From positions 1 to 39,409 of the forward strand of contig JAJTGP010000008.1 of the NCBI GenBank assembly GCA_021299265.1: a stretch of 39,409 bases of DNA, read 5' to 3'. The notes under the pieces were generated by a model. It was not told where the DNA came from, made no database searches, and saw nothing but the letters and a program-made list of their open reading frames with translations. This DNA comes from Hyphomonadaceae bacterium (GTDB taxonomy: Bacteria; Pseudomonadota; Alphaproteobacteria; Caulobacterales; Aquidulcibacteraceae). Below, in pieces: positions 9,015-17,853 of this stretch. A program made the translations under genes and the position numbers. Each line of letters opens with the position of its first letter. Positions within the stretch are counted from its first letter, which is position 1.

Positions 9015-10337
9015 TTAAGGCAGGGTTGCGGACCAGCCGGGATCTGATCCCGGCGCGGACCAAGGGGATTTGCGCAGATTGGTGCCAGAGACATCGACGG
9101 TCCATAGACTGGGTGATTGGCCGGGGCCTCCTTCACGCTGGAACATGATGACGCGGCCATTGGGTGACCAAGTCGGGCCTTCAACCAAATAGGCTTCTGC
9201 CAATATCTTCAAGTTCGACCCATCGGCTGCCATCACGCCAATCTGGAATTGCCCACCCAATTGGCGGGTAAAGGCAATCAAATCGCCCTTAGGCGACCAA
9301 ACGGCGGTCGAGTAACGGCCTTCGCCAAAGGTCAGGCGACGAGCGCCCGATCCATCAGCATTCATGCCATAGATTTGTGTGCTGCCACCGCGATCTGAGG
9401 TAAAGATGATCTGGCTGCCGTCTGGCGACATATCGGGCGAGGTGTCGATAGCGGGATTGCGGGTCAGTTGCGTCAGTTTGCCCGTCCGCAAGCTTTTGAT
9501 GAACACATCCACATCGCCGTCGCGGTCCGCGCTGAAAATGATGGACTGGCCGTCCGGGGTAAATCGGGGCGCAAACGCCATATTGCCTGGAATGGCCACA
9601 GCCTCTTTCCGCCCGGTCTCAATATCGACAACCCAGAGTTTGATGCCGCGGTCTGTCAAAGCTGAATAGACGATCTGTTGGCCCTGTGCGTTGAAGCGCG
9701 GGTTGAGTACTTGCTCGGTGCCATCGGTCAGATAGCTGGGATTGGCACCATCCTGATCCATGACGGCAAGGCGTTTGACGCGATTGGTCCGGCTGCCGCT
9801 TTCGGCAACAAACACAACCCGGCTATCGAAATAGCCAACTTCACCCGTCAAGCGCCGATAGATGGCATCTGAAACCTTGTGCGCGATCCGGCGCCAATTC
9901 TCGTCGGTGGTCGCAAATTCCAGCCCCAACATCTGGCTTTCGCCATAGACATCCCACAAGCGAAACTCGACCCGCAACCGGCCTGCATTCACGCCACCAC
10001 GCCCAACAACCAAAGCTTCGGTCTTGGTGATCCGCCAATCGGCAAAGCGGGGCGCGACGTTTACATCCATATCGCGCTGCAAGAAGGAGTCTGGATTCTG
10101 GACTTGGAACAGGCCTGAGCGCGCAAGATTGTCGCGTACAGCGCCGGCGATGGAGCTGCCATGTGGCCCGGAAAAATCTGCAATCGCTATCGGCATCGGC
10201 CGCCGATGCCCTTCGGTCACGCTCACATTCAATTGCGCGAATGCCGGGGTCAGACAAGCCAGAGTAAGCAAAATCCCCGTCAGCACCGCGCGAATTGCGC
10301 GGGTCAGGGTCGGAAACAAGAGAAGGCGTGATGTCAT
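9015..10337 (-). CDS. tolB: Tol-Pal periplasmic beta-propeller TolB
   Basis: With the ATG at 10335-10337 the protein has 440 residues and begins with a clean signal peptide ([16 protein letters not shown], hydrophobic core, cleavage after AFAQ). A TTG 51 bases further out would add 17 residues before the signal peptide and is less likely. The N-terminal domain ([20 protein letters not shown]) is followed by the six-bladed PD40/WD40-like propeller with repeated SPDG-, TPDG- and SPNG-type turns ([38 protein letters not shown]). TolB binds Pal and the TolA C-terminus and releases Pal from peptidoglycan as TolQRA uses the proton motive force. It lies between tolA and pal in the conserved order. 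Confidence 0.95.
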   Translation of the reverse strand: MTSRLLLFPTLTRAIRAVLTGILLTLACLTPAFAQLNVSVTEGHRRPMPIAIADFSGPHGSSIAGAVRDNLARSGLFQVQNPDSFLQRDMDVNVAPRFADWRITKTEALVVGRGGVNAGRLRVEFRLWDVYGESQMLGLEFATTDENWRRIAHKVSDAIYRRLTGEVGYFDSRVVFVAESGSRTNRVKRLAVMDQDGANPSYLTDGTEQVLNPRFNAQGQQIVYSALTDRGIKLWVVDIETGRKEAVAIPGNMAFAPRFTPDGQSIIFSADRDGDVDVFIKSLRTGKLTQLTRNPAIDTSPDMSPDGSQIIFTSDRGGSTQIYGMNADGSGARRLTFGEGRYSTAVWSPKGDLIAFTRQLGGQFQIGVMAADGSNLKILAEAYLVEGPTWSPNGRVIMFQREGGPGQSPSLWTVDVSGTNLRKSPWSAPGSDPGWSATLP

Positions 10338-10412
10338 TATCGTTTTCTTGACCCTAGAAGATGAATATTTTGCGGCAAGGTAGGACAAATTTTCGTTATA
10401 GACAGCTTTACA

Positions 10413-11348
10413 TTAAGGCCGATCCGCTTTGCGGGTGTCAAAGTCAAAATTCACTAAGCGCCATTGGGTAAAACGATCAGCAGGCAAGGAAAACGGCGCG
10501 CATTGCTGGACAGCCCGCACTGCGTCCTCAATGGCAACCAAAAGCTTACCATCGGCCCCTGCTTTCGTAGACGGGCGGATTAGTTTCGGAACCGACGCTA
10601 AATTTCCATCTGGCTTCAATTCGATTTGGAGACGGACGACCAACCGGGGCGATGTATCCGCTGGCCGTCGCCAACATTGGTAAATCTGTGCCCGCAGGGC
10701 GCTTTCAAGATCGCCAGCGAGGATGGTGCCGCCACCGGCACGACCCTGTTTGGCGGACTGACCTGAGGCGGCGAGCTTTGGTGCACTGCGGCCACCAGAA
10801 TCTGCTTGGCTCGCTGCTCTGCTGGCGGCGGCGAAGTCAAATTGAAGATCAGGGGTCGGCTGGGCGGGTGCCTTGGTTTTGGCCTTAGCTGGCAGGCTGG
10901 GCGCAGGTCGGTTGGGTAAGGCCTTTTGTGGACTGGCCTTCGCGGGTGCTGGCGGTGGGGTAGCAGCTTTCTGCGCGCTCGCAGGGGTTGGCTTGGGTGG
11001 TGGTGCCTGTTGGATTGGTTGTGGTGCAGGTGCCGGAGGGGTGACGGGTGTCGGCTCTGGAGCCGGCGCGGCATCAGACACCGGGGCCTCCGCCACCGTC
11101 AACGGGCTCGTCTCTTCCCCGGTTCGCACCGTCTCTGCCGCGGTTTCCGGTCCGATCGCGCTGGGTGTGTCGGCGACTATGGCAACGGGGATAACATCTT
11201 CGGGTGTGAAGGTGGGCGGGCTCTGCCAGAGCACAAGGCCTAACGCGATAATCCCCGCATGTACCACAGCCGACACGGCCACGCCCGGCCCAAACGGACT
11301 GGGCTCTTGCCACTTCAGACTGGCGATATGGGGGTCACTGGCGCGCAT
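10413..11348 (-). CDS. tolA: Envelope-spanning energy transducer TolA
   Basis: A 311-residue TonB/TolA-type protein. One N-terminal membrane helix (about 23-42, VAVSAVVHAGIIALGLVLW) is followed by a ~130-residue Pro/Ala/Lys-rich periplasmic stretch. The compact C-terminal domain (ILAGDLESALRAQIYQCWRRP through DRFTQWRLVNFDF) has two Cys (YQCW and VQQCAP) expected to form a disulfide. The central part is Pro-rich rather than the long Ala/Lys helix of E. coli TolA, which is typical for this class. TolA links the TolQR motor in the inner membrane to TolB-Pal at the outer membrane. It is 16 bases downstream of tolR, in the same operon. Confidence 0.92.
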   Translation of the reverse strand: MRASDPHIASLKWQEPSPFGPGVAVSAVVHAGIIALGLVLWQSPPTFTPEDVIPVAIVADTPSAIGPETAAETVRTGEETSPLTVAEAPVSDAAPAPEPTPVTPPAPAPQPIQQAPPPKPTPASAQKAATPPPAPAKASPQKALPNRPAPSLPAKAKTKAPAQPTPDLQFDFAAASRAASQADSGGRSAPKLAASGQSAKQGRAGGGTILAGDLESALRAQIYQCWRRPADTSPRLVVRLQIELKPDGNLASVPKLIRPSTKAGADGKLLVAIEDAVRAVQQCAPFSLPADRFTQWRLVNFDFDTRKADRP

Positions 11349-11364
11349 GCGCTCGGGGCCTATC

Positions 11365-11805
11365 CTATTCCTCGACCGTATCGGTCACCAATCCCAGATT
11401 GCGATAGCCAGCTGAATTCACCCGAGCCATGACTTGCATCACAATCCCATACGGGGCTTTTTCGGCAGCGCGAATAAAGATTCTGCGATCATAGCCTTCG
11501 CCAGCCAAAGCGGTCAGGCGTGGCAGCAATTGATCATAAGCCACCACTTCATTCTGCAAATAGACTTGGCCATTAGCGAGAATGGTCACCGTCAGCGGTT
11601 CTTGTTCGCTGGGCAGGCTCTTGGCCTCCGTCTTGGGCAGATCTACCGGCACGCCTACGGTCAACAGGGGCGCCGCGACCATGAAGATGATCAACAACAC
11701 CAGCATCACGTCGACAAAGGGCGTGACGTTGATCTCGCCCATCAGACGGCGGCTGCGTCGGCCGCGTTTACCGGCTCCGCGCCGAGATCCAATCCCGATC
11801 GCCAT
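11365..11805 (-). CDS. tolR: Proton-channel subunit TolR (ExbD family)
   Basis: Starting at the ATG 11803-11805 the protein has 146 residues. This ATG follows the tolQ stop with one base between; a longer frame would extend into tolQ without support. The basic N-terminus (SRRGAGKRGRRSRR) is followed by GEINVTPFVDVMLVLLIIFMV; the Asp at residue 32 in this single helix is the conserved proton-carrying residue of TolR/ExbD. The periplasmic domain follows (VDLPKTEAKSL to the C-terminus). TolR with TolQ forms the proton-driven motor that energises TolA. Confidence 0.95.
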   Translation of the reverse strand: MAIGIGSRRGAGKRGRRSRRLMGEINVTPFVDVMLVLLIIFMVAAPLLTVGVPVDLPKTEAKSLPSEQEPLTVTILANGQVYLQNEVVAYDQLLPRLTALAGEGYDRRIFIRAAEKAPYGIVMQVMARVNSAGYRNLGLVTDTVEE

Positions 11806-11806
11806 A

Positions 11807-12499
11807 TTAGTTCGGGTCCTGCAAGCGGCGGGAAACCCGTGCAATCACATCGTCACTCAATGCGTCCAAGCGGGTGGCAAACCGGTCTAGGCTGCCTGCG
11901 AGCCAATTGTAAAATATAACAGCGGGGATAGCCGCCAACAGACCCAGTGCGGTGGCAAACAAGGCTTCAGCAATACCCGGGGCTACGACCGCCAAATTCG
12001 TATCGCGCGATTGGGCAATCCCTCGGAAGGCATTCATGATGCCCCAGACTGTGCCGAACAGTCCGACGAAGGGCGCGGACGAGCCAATGGTTGCCAAAAT
12101 AGCCAGACCACGTTCAGCGCGTGCCATTTCTCGTGCAGTCGCGGCCTGCATCACCCGTTCCATCCGCTCAATCGCGCGGCTAAGGCCAATCTCTGTTTGA
12201 TTAGGAATGCGGCGGGCGAGGCGGGCTTCGGCCATACCCACGGCGACAACCCGTGCCATCGCGTCACCGGGCTTGGCACTTTCTTCGATCGCATCGATCC
12301 CACGACCTTCAGCCAAAGCAGCCTCAACTATGCGAGCGCCAGCTTCCAGCTTGCGGATTTGCAGCCATTTGTCGATCGCAACAGCCCAAGACCAGACCGA
12401 GGCCAAGGCCAATCCGATCATCACCGCCTTAACGATCCAGTCAGCTTTGAGGAACAAATCGAGGAAGGAAAAGCTTGTTACTGTGGCTACCGCGTCCAT
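11807..12499 (-). CDS. tolQ: Proton-channel subunit TolQ (ExbB/MotA family)
   Basis: A 230-residue protein with three membrane helices (about 22-42, 137-160, 170-195). It has the family signature GLFGTVWGIMNAFRGIA and the pore-lining AEALFATALGLLAAIPAVIFYNW. The cytoplasmic loop between helices 1 and 2 is rich in charged helix. It is the first gene of the tol-pal run. The usual ybgC thioesterase is not upstream: the next gene is rpmB on the opposite strand, so the operon promoter should lie in 12500-12660. I could not pick a convincing -35/-10 pair there. Confidence 0.96.
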   Translation of the reverse strand: MDAVATVTSFSFLDLFLKADWIVKAVMIGLALASVWSWAVAIDKWLQIRKLEAGARIVEAALAEGRGIDAIEESAKPGDAMARVVAVGMAEARLARRIPNQTEIGLSRAIERMERVMQAATAREMARAERGLAILATIGSSAPFVGLFGTVWGIMNAFRGIAQSRDTNLAVVAPGIAEALFATALGLLAAIPAVIFYNWLAGSLDRFATRLDALSDDVIARVSRRLQDPN

Positions 12500-12715
12500 G
12501 CACGCCTCACTAATGGGTTCAATGGTCAGCTCTGCTCGCGCGAACAGAAATTAGGAACGAAACTGATAGAATCGACACCTAGACAAGGAATACGGCCTCA
12601 GTGCGGCGATAAAGTTAATATCTTATGAGAAAGCGGCAAAAAGCGGTCGCTTGCGGTCAGAGGGCACAGCTGCCACGCTCAACATCGGTTTGGCAGTTTG
12701 AAACCGCCCTTTGTC

Positions 12716-12744
12716 TTGACTTTATCCTCACAAACCCGTATCCG
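12716..12744 (+). promoter_or_regulatory. Candidate rpmB promoter
   Basis: TTGACT (12716-12721) and TATCCG (12739-12744) are separated by 17 bases. The -35 is a good sigma-70-type match; the -10 is a partial one. Transcription from here gives a leader of about 135 bases before the rpmB ATG at 12885. The rest of the 385-base divergent gap (12500-12884) shows no gene. Confidence 0.4.
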
Positions 12745-12777
12745 CGCCCCTCTTCTGGCTGGTCCAATCCTGTCCCG

Positions 12778-12795
12778 GCCCACGATGGTGTGGGC
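12778..12795 (+). other. Hairpin in the rpmB leader
   Basis: GCCCAC / GTGGGC form a 6-bp stem with a 6-base loop, within the predicted 5' leader of rpmB. It could be part of a leader that controls L28 synthesis; no known riboswitch is recognised. Confidence 0.3.
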
Positions 12796-12884
12796 TGTGG
12801 GTTCTGGACAAGGCAGAAATCACGAATTCGCCGATGAACACTCTTATTCGAGGGTGACAAGGCTTTAGCAAGAGAGAAATCGCC

Positions 12885-13181
12885 ATGTCGCGCCGTTGCG
12901 AATTGACTGGAACTGGACCTATGGTTGGCCACATCGTCAGCCACTCCAACATTAAGACCAAGCGTCGCTATTTGCCAAACCTGCAAGATGTCACCTTGGC
13001 GTCGGATGCTTTGGGCCGTGCTTTCAAGTTGCGTATCACCATGGCAGCTCTGCGCTCGGTCGATCACAACGGTGGCCTCGATGGCTTCATCGTGAAGATC
13101 GATGAGACCAAGATGTCGGATCGTGCGCGCAAGATTCGCCGCGACATCAAAGCAAAGCTTGCTGAAACCGCCGCTGCCTAA
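12885..13181 (+). CDS. rpmB: 50S ribosomal protein L28
   Basis: A 98-residue L28. The family start [33 protein letters not shown] is clear, with [11 protein letters not shown]-like and [16 protein letters not shown] segments after it. Its length is typical of alphaproteobacterial L28, which carries ~20 residues more than E. coli at the C-terminus. L28 binds 23S rRNA near the E site. A purine-rich AGAGAGA precedes the ATG. Only one Cys is present, so this is a zinc-independent form. It is a single-gene unit with its own terminator, unlike the rpmB-rpmG operon of gammaproteobacteria. Confidence 0.97.
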   Translation: MSRRCELTGTGPMVGHIVSHSNIKTKRRYLPNLQDVTLASDALGRAFKLRITMAALRSVDHNGGLDGFIVKIDETKMSDRARKIRRDIKAKLAETAAA

Positions 13182-13233
13182 ATTTGGTGTTGGGCCTTGG
13201 GTGTCCACCGCCCAAGCCTCACAGCCTTCAAAG

Positions 13234-13258
13234 CGCGACCTTTCGGGGTCGCGTTTTT
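13234..13258 (+). terminator. Rho-independent terminator of rpmB
   Basis: CGCGACC (13234-13240) pairs with GGTCGCG (13247-13253) and is followed by TTTTT at 13254-13258, 50 bases after the rpmB stop. Confidence 0.88.
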
Positions 13259-13352
13259 CGTTTGAGCCACGCATGGGTGCGGCCACTAGCGCCGCGCTTG
13301 TGTGTCCATCCCTCGACCGACCCTCCCATGTCATGCTAACCGCCGCGGTCTC

Positions 13353-14426
13353 ATGCGCCTGACCCAAGATCGCCTTTTTCGTGTTCTCGACCGCTTTGAC
13401 GAGATTGATGCCCGTTTGTCTGTTTGTTCAGACGGGGGTGAGATCATGCGCCTGTCGAAAGAGCGTTCCAGCCTCGCCCCGGTTGCCGATGCGATCCGTT
13501 CGCTGGAAAAAGCGCGCGCCGAACGCGTTGAGCTTGAGCAAATGATCCTCGATCTGCCCAATAACGACGAAATGGCGCAGATGGCCCAGGCCGAGCTGGA
13601 GATCCTGCGAGAGTCTATTCCGACGATGGAGCAGGGTCTGCAAATCCTGCTCTTGCCCAAGGATGCCGATGACGAGGCTGACGTCATCTTGGAAGTGCGC
13701 GCCGGAACCGGTGGCGATGAAGCGGCCCTGTTCGCAGGTGATTTATTCCGCATGTATCAGCGCTATGCCGCCACGCGTGGCTGGCGGGTGGAAGTTGAAA
13801 GCGTCTCAGACGGCGAAATGGGCGGCTATAAGGAAATCATCGCCTCGGTTTCGGGCGAAGGGGCCTTTGGTCGCATGAAGTTTGAAAGCGGCGTGCACCG
13901 TGTCCAACGCGTACCGGTGACCGAAGCTGGTGGTCGTATTCATACGTCTGCTGCGACCGTCGCAGTATTGCCCGCCCGCGAAGATGTGGAAATTGAAATC
14001 CACGAAAAAGACATTCGCATCGACACCTATCGCTCGTCCGGGGCCGGTGGTCAGCACGTCAATAAGACCGATTCCGCCGTCCGTCTGACCCACATCCCCA
14101 GCGGGATCGTGGTAACCTCGTCGGAAAAATCCCAACACCAAAACCGCGCCAATGCGATGCGAACCTTGAAGGCGCGCCTCTATGAGCAACAGCGCGCCGC
14201 GCTCGCGGCAGAGCGCTCTGCCAGCCGTCAAAGCCAAGTCGGCTCAGGCGATCGGTCTGAGCGCATCCGCACCTATAATTTCCCGCAAGGCCGCGTGACG
14301 GATCACCGCATCAATTTGACGCTCTATAAGCTCGATACGCTTTTAGAAGGCAGTGGCCTAGAAGAAATGGTCGAGGCTTTGATCGCCGATGATACCGCCC
14401 GTCGTTTGGCGGAAGCCGACGACTAA
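13353..14426 (+). CDS. prfA: Peptide chain release factor 1
   Basis: A 357-residue class I release factor. The stop-codon-reading tripeptide PVT (188-190), within [17 protein letters not shown], marks it as RF1 (UAA/UAG) rather than RF2. The catalytic GGQ is at 232-234 in [17 protein letters not shown]. The C-terminal motif [18 protein letters not shown] is intact. The ATG at 13353 gives the usual N-terminus ([15 protein letters not shown]). A GTG at 13302 would add 17 non-conserved residues. No obvious Shine-Dalgarno precedes it. The prmC methyltransferase that often follows prfA is absent: the next gene is convergent and its stop overlaps the prfA stop by 4 bases. Confidence 0.96.
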   Translation: MRLTQDRLFRVLDRFDEIDARLSVCSDGGEIMRLSKERSSLAPVADAIRSLEKARAERVELEQMILDLPNNDEMAQMAQAELEILRESIPTMEQGLQILLLPKDADDEADVILEVRAGTGGDEAALFAGDLFRMYQRYAATRGWRVEVESVSDGEMGGYKEIIASVSGEGAFGRMKFESGVHRVQRVPVTEAGGRIHTSAATVAVLPAREDVEIEIHEKDIRIDTYRSSGAGGQHVNKTDSAVRLTHIPSGIVVTSSEKSQHQNRANAMRTLKARLYEQQRAALAAERSASRQSQVGSGDRSERIRTYNFPQGRVTDHRINLTLYKLDTLLEGSGLEEMVEALIADDTARRLAEADD

Positions 14427-15091
14427 CTTCCCGAATATTTGATCGAACATCCATAGGCCGCAGTGGCGCGGATGGCCGGGGCTTGTTTGCTTTTGACTGC
14501 CGTAATCGCCTCGCGCACATAATTGCGGGGCACAGCGCCTGCGGGCAGGACGGCGCGGGGTTGGTCGTCAATTGCACCGGCATAGGCGATATGGCCCGTC
14601 TCATCGATCACAAACATATGCGGGGTAGTGCGTGCGCCAAAGGCCCGTCCGACCACGCCTGTTGGGTCCAGCACTTTGGCGGTGGGTTTGGCGCCTTTTT
14701 CGGCGGTGAAATAGTCGGCACCGCGAGCGTCCTGATAGCCTTGCTTGCCGGGGGCTGAGGAGAAAATCGTCAGCCAGACGACACCATCTTTAAGCGCTGC
14801 AGCCTGCACCGCCTGCATGGCACCACTGCCATAATGGCGGGCGACATAGGGGCATTCAAAATTGGTCCATTCCAGCACGACAATTTTGCCGCGATAGGCG
14901 CTTAAATTAAACTTACGCCCATTGGTATCCTGCATAGAAATGCTAGGGGCCATGGCACCGGGTACTGGCGGCACGCCCTTGGTCTTGGGGTGAGAATTGG
15001 GCTCGGTTGGAGAATAGATGCCGCCCGCGCGACTATCGATCCAAGTGAAGCTCGCCAGAGCCAATGCGGCTGTCAGCCAAACAAATCTCAT
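14423..15091 (-). CDS. Periplasmic redoxin-fold (AhpC/TSA, thioredoxin-like) protein
   Basis: A 222-residue exported protein with an N-terminal signal ([17 protein letters not shown]). The thioredoxin fold starts near residue 48 ([35 protein letters not shown]). Cys80 in FECPY is the likely active Cys, and there is no CxxC. A second Cys at residue 215 (YGCSIKY) lies in a C-terminal motif shared by this redoxin subgroup and might act as the resolving Cys; that is inference. The ATG is 11 bases after the dsbD-like stop with a strong AGGAGGAG in front, so the two are probably one operon. The DsbD partner is the natural electron source for this protein. Its substrate is unknown; peroxide or protein thiols are both possible. 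Confidence 0.85.
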   Translation of the reverse strand: MRFVWLTAALALASFTWIDSRAGGIYSPTEPNSHPKTKGVPPVPGAMAPSISMQDTNGRKFNLSAYRGKIVVLEWTNFECPYVARHYGSGAMQAVQAAALKDGVVWLTIFSSAPGKQGYQDARGADYFTAEKGAKPTAKVLDPTGVVGRAFGARTTPHMFVIDETGHIAYAGAIDDQPRAVLPAGAVPRNYVREAITAVKSKQAPAIRATAAYGCSIKYSGS

Positions 15092-15102
15092 CGGCTCTCC
15101 TC

Positions 15103-17205
15103 CTAGTTCAGGGCGGTTTTGACGACCTCAGCGCTCAATGATTGCGGCAGGATCTGGGGTTCGGCGACGCCCGGCTTATAGACCAGATAGAGGGGTACAC
15201 CCACGCGCCCGTGGCTTGCCAGCGCTTTGGCGATCACATCATCGCGACTGGTCCAGTCCGCCACCAGATAGACCGCTTTGTCGCCATTTAAGGCCTCGCG
15301 CACCGCAGGGTCCGCAAAGACGGTGACTTCATTGACCTTGCAGGTCACACACCAGTCGGCAGTGAAATTGACAAAGACGGTCTTGCCCTCTTGTTGCAGC
15401 GCTTCGACGCGGGCGGGCGTCCAAGGCTCGCCACCAAAGCTGGAGGAGGCGGCTTCTGTGGCTTTTGCGGGGGCTTGGGTGACATAGGTTCCCGCCCCAA
15501 CCAAGCCCGCAGTCAGGACCATTAAGGCGATGGCGCGCCCTTTATGGCCTGGCCAAGTCCGCCAAATCCAAACGGCAAAGCCTGCAGCCAAGACGCCACC
15601 GAGAGCTGCCAAAACGCCCGCTTGACCGACTTGCGCGCTGCTGACCCAGATCAACCAAATGGCCGTTGCAAACATGGGGAAGGACAAAGCTTCCCGTAGT
15701 CGGCTCATCCAAGGCCCCGGTCTTGGCAAAGCGCGCATCAGGCCGGGCATAAAGGTAAGCGCGACAAAAGGTGCGGCAAAGCCTAAGCCCAAGGCTGCAA
15801 ACACACTCAAGGCCCCAATCGGAGGCTGGGTTGCGGCAAAGCCCAAGGCAACGCCCATGAAGGGGGCGGTGCAGGGGGCCGCGACCACCACGGCCAAGAC
15901 GCCGGTAAAGAACGAGCCTGCATGTCCACCTTTGCTGGCAAGGCCAGCGCCGGCACCTTGCAGAGAGGTGCCGATCTCATAAAAGCCCAACAGATTGAAG
16001 CCGATCAGAACCATCAAAACCGCAAGGCCAACGATGATGGCGGGTGACTGCAACTGAAAGCCCCACCCAACGGCCATGCCAGCGGCCTGTAGCCCAATCA
16101 GCAGCCCTGCAAGCCCCAGAAAACAGGCCAATACTCCAAACCCGTACCACAGGCCGTGGCTGCGCGCTTCGGCTTTATCCCCGTGCGAGGCTTCCAATAG
16201 GCCCAAGGCCTTCATGGATAGGATCGGGAAGACGCATGGCATGAGGTTCAAAATCAGGCCACCTAAGAAGGCGAACAACAGCGCTTGCATCAGGCCAACA
16301 TCGGTCCCGCCGGCTGGCTTTGATCCCGCAACGGCCGCCATGGGGGCTGCTGCGATCAGTTCCGCACTAAGGCTATAGGCTTTGGCATCCTTGCCATCGC
16401 CAATCACCAAAACACCCCCAAACGGGCCGACAAAGGGGTCTGGCAAGGATTTGGACTTCACAAGGTTCAAGCCAAAGCCATCCTTGCCGCGCACGAATTC
16501 TTGTGGCGCGGCAAAATCAACCAGCGCACCGAGTTTCAGTTCATGGGGAAAGAAATAGGCTTTGCCGTTTGCGGGTACGCCCGTGACCACCAATTGCAGG
16601 CCACCAGCGCCCAGATCGGTCAAATGAGCTTTGCCCGGCAAGGGCTTGGGCAGAGACGCGAGCGCGGCTTGGATGGCCGAGGCATCGCCACTGTCGCGCT
16701 TTGTGGCTTCAACGGGCAGAGTGATCGCTACGCTGCCCTCGCCAGGAATGCAGACATCGGCGCATTCAAGCCAGGTGGCATCAATTTTGAGCGAGATGCT
16801 GGTGCCAGGCTTGGCGGAGGCCGGAATCTGCACTTCCACCGGCAGAACAACGGATTTTGAGAAGCCGTAATTGACCAATGGGCCAAAGGGGATGGCGGTG
16901 GGGGCGGGCCATTTGATCTCGCCTGCTTTGACGCCGTCGGGCAAAGTCCAGTTCAAATAAGTTGGCTCGCCAGAATCGCCGGGATTGCGCCAATAGGTAT
17001 GCCAGTCCGGCGCAATCTTTTGCCGGATGGCAACGTGGAAGACGTCACCGGCTTGAACGGCTGCCCGCTCGCTGATCAGCGTGATCTCGACATTTTGCGA
17101 GCTGGCGCTGATGCCAATTGGCGTTGAGATCCCAGCGGGGACTTGCGCCTGCGCGAAGCCAACCCACGAGAACAAGAGCCAGAGAGCCAAGAGCGCGCGT
17201 TTCAT
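15103..17205 (-). CDS. DsbD/ScsB-like transmembrane thiol:disulfide interchange protein
   Basis: A 700-residue three-domain protein. After a signal peptide (to about AQA, residue 20) comes a DsbD N-terminal domain (to ~290) with Cys148 and Cys152 in ECADVCIPG. The membrane domain (about 305-575, eight or so helices) has Cys324 in LMPCVFPILSMKAL and Cys445 in VAAPCTAPFMG. The C-terminal periplasmic thioredoxin domain has CVTC at 619-622 (FTADWCVTCK). All six expected redox Cys are present. Such proteins pass electrons from cytoplasmic thioredoxin across the inner membrane to periplasmic clients. The next gene, a redoxin, is probably its client. The start has AAGGA eight bases upstream. The N-terminal domain type is closer to ScsB/DsbD_2 than to E. 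coli DsbD, so I give no symbol. Confidence 0.9.
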   Translation of the reverse strand: MKRALLALWLLFSWVGFAQAQVPAGISTPIGISASSQNVEITLISERAAVQAGDVFHVAIRQKIAPDWHTYWRNPGDSGEPTYLNWTLPDGVKAGEIKWPAPTAIPFGPLVNYGFSKSVVLPVEVQIPASAKPGTSISLKIDATWLECADVCIPGEGSVAITLPVEATKRDSGDASAIQAALASLPKPLPGKAHLTDLGAGGLQLVVTGVPANGKAYFFPHELKLGALVDFAAPQEFVRGKDGFGLNLVKSKSLPDPFVGPFGGVLVIGDGKDAKAYSLSAELIAAAPMAAVAGSKPAGGTDVGLMQALLFAFLGGLILNLMPCVFPILSMKALGLLEASHGDKAEARSHGLWYGFGVLACFLGLAGLLIGLQAAGMAVGWGFQLQSPAIIVGLAVLMVLIGFNLLGFYEIGTSLQGAGAGLASKGGHAGSFFTGVLAVVVAAPCTAPFMGVALGFAATQPPIGALSVFAALGLGFAAPFVALTFMPGLMRALPRPGPWMSRLREALSFPMFATAIWLIWVSSAQVGQAGVLAALGGVLAAGFAVWIWRTWPGHKGRAIALMVLTAGLVGAGTYVTQAPAKATEAASSSFGGEPWTPARVEALQQEGKTVFVNFTADWCVTCKVNEVTVFADPAVREALNGDKAVYLVADWTSRDDVIAKALASHGRVGVPLYLVYKPGVAEPQILPQSLSAEVVKTALN

Positions 17206-17339
17206 GCATAAAGTCCTTTTCCACCGTTACTTAGCGTCCTTCGGGGTGCTGGCCAATGGTGCGGGTCTGGGTCGCGCAGAAAAACACTGTGATGACGGAA
17301 ACTAGGGCTGGAAAAACCAAGCGAAATAAACCACCGTTG

Positions 17340-17367
17340 GACCTTCGGGTCTGAACCCCTTTAGGGG
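17340..17367 (+). other. Two small hairpins in the leader of the MaoC-like gene
   Basis: GACC-TTCG-GGTC (17340-17351), a stable UUCG tetraloop, and CCCC-TTTA-GGGG (17356-17367) stand 5 bases apart, just before the ribosome binding site GGAAAGGA of the next gene. Confidence 0.4.
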
Positions 17368-17391
17368 GCCGAAAACGGAAAGGACTTCTGC

Positions 17392-17853
17392 GTGAGCATT
17401 TTGCCGAGACAACCGGGTTGGTGGTTTGAGGATATCATCGTCGGGCGAACCTATGATTTCGGCGCGGCCTTGGTAAGCGCAGAGGATATCAGCTTATTTC
17501 ACGAGCGTTTTGCGCCGAATTTGCCTTTGAAGACCAGCGAAAAGGGTCGCGAAGGGGCCGGGCCGCGCGCCGCAGAAAGCCATGTCTATGCCCTCTGGCG
17601 GCGGATGTTATGGGAAGAGACTCGCGAATGGCCCGTGTTACAGCGCTTGGGCCAAGATGCGCTGCGCTATTACAAGGCGGTCTATGCCGGCGAGGAATTA
17701 TCCGTTCGCCTGACCTTTTTGGCGACAGAAGACCGCAATGACCGCGAAGGCGTGCTGACGGCCAGCCATGAAGTGCAAGATCAAGACGGCCTATTGGTCA
17801 TGAGTGTCATGACCCGCACCCTGATGGCCAAGCGGCCACCCAAAGCGGACTGA
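17392..17853 (+). CDS. MaoC-like hotdog-fold protein
   Basis: A 153-residue protein that resembles MaoC-type dehydratases: WWFEDIIVGRTYDFGAALVSAEDISLFHERFAPN at the N-terminus matches the start of the hotdog fold. Later come DALRYYKAVYAGEELSVRLTFLATEDRNDREGVLTASHEVQDQDG and VMSVMTRTLMAKR. MaoC enzymes hydrate enoyl-CoA thioesters through an Asp-His pair. The usual D-x4-H motif is not clear here (DISLFHERF gives D and H in a comparable place), so activity is uncertain. It starts at GTG 17392 with GGAAAGGA upstream. Its TGA abuts the dnaJ stop from the other strand with no base between. Function beyond the fold is not assigned. Confidence 0.7.
   Translation: MSILPRQPGWWFEDIIVGRTYDFGAALVSAEDISLFHERFAPNLPLKTSEKGREGAGPRAAESHVYALWRRMLWEETREWPVLQRLGQDALRYYKAVYAGEELSVRLTFLATEDRNDREGVLTASHEVQDQDGLLVMSVMTRTLMAKRPPKAD

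Noticed and set aside
13182-13352. Upstream start for prfA at GTG 13302
   Set aside because: The extra 17 residues are not like RF1 N-termini, and the ATG at 13353 gives the expected start.
12657-13367. 236-residue minus-strand frame over rpmB
   Set aside because: It covers the rpmB gene and its promoter and terminator; the translation resembles no protein.
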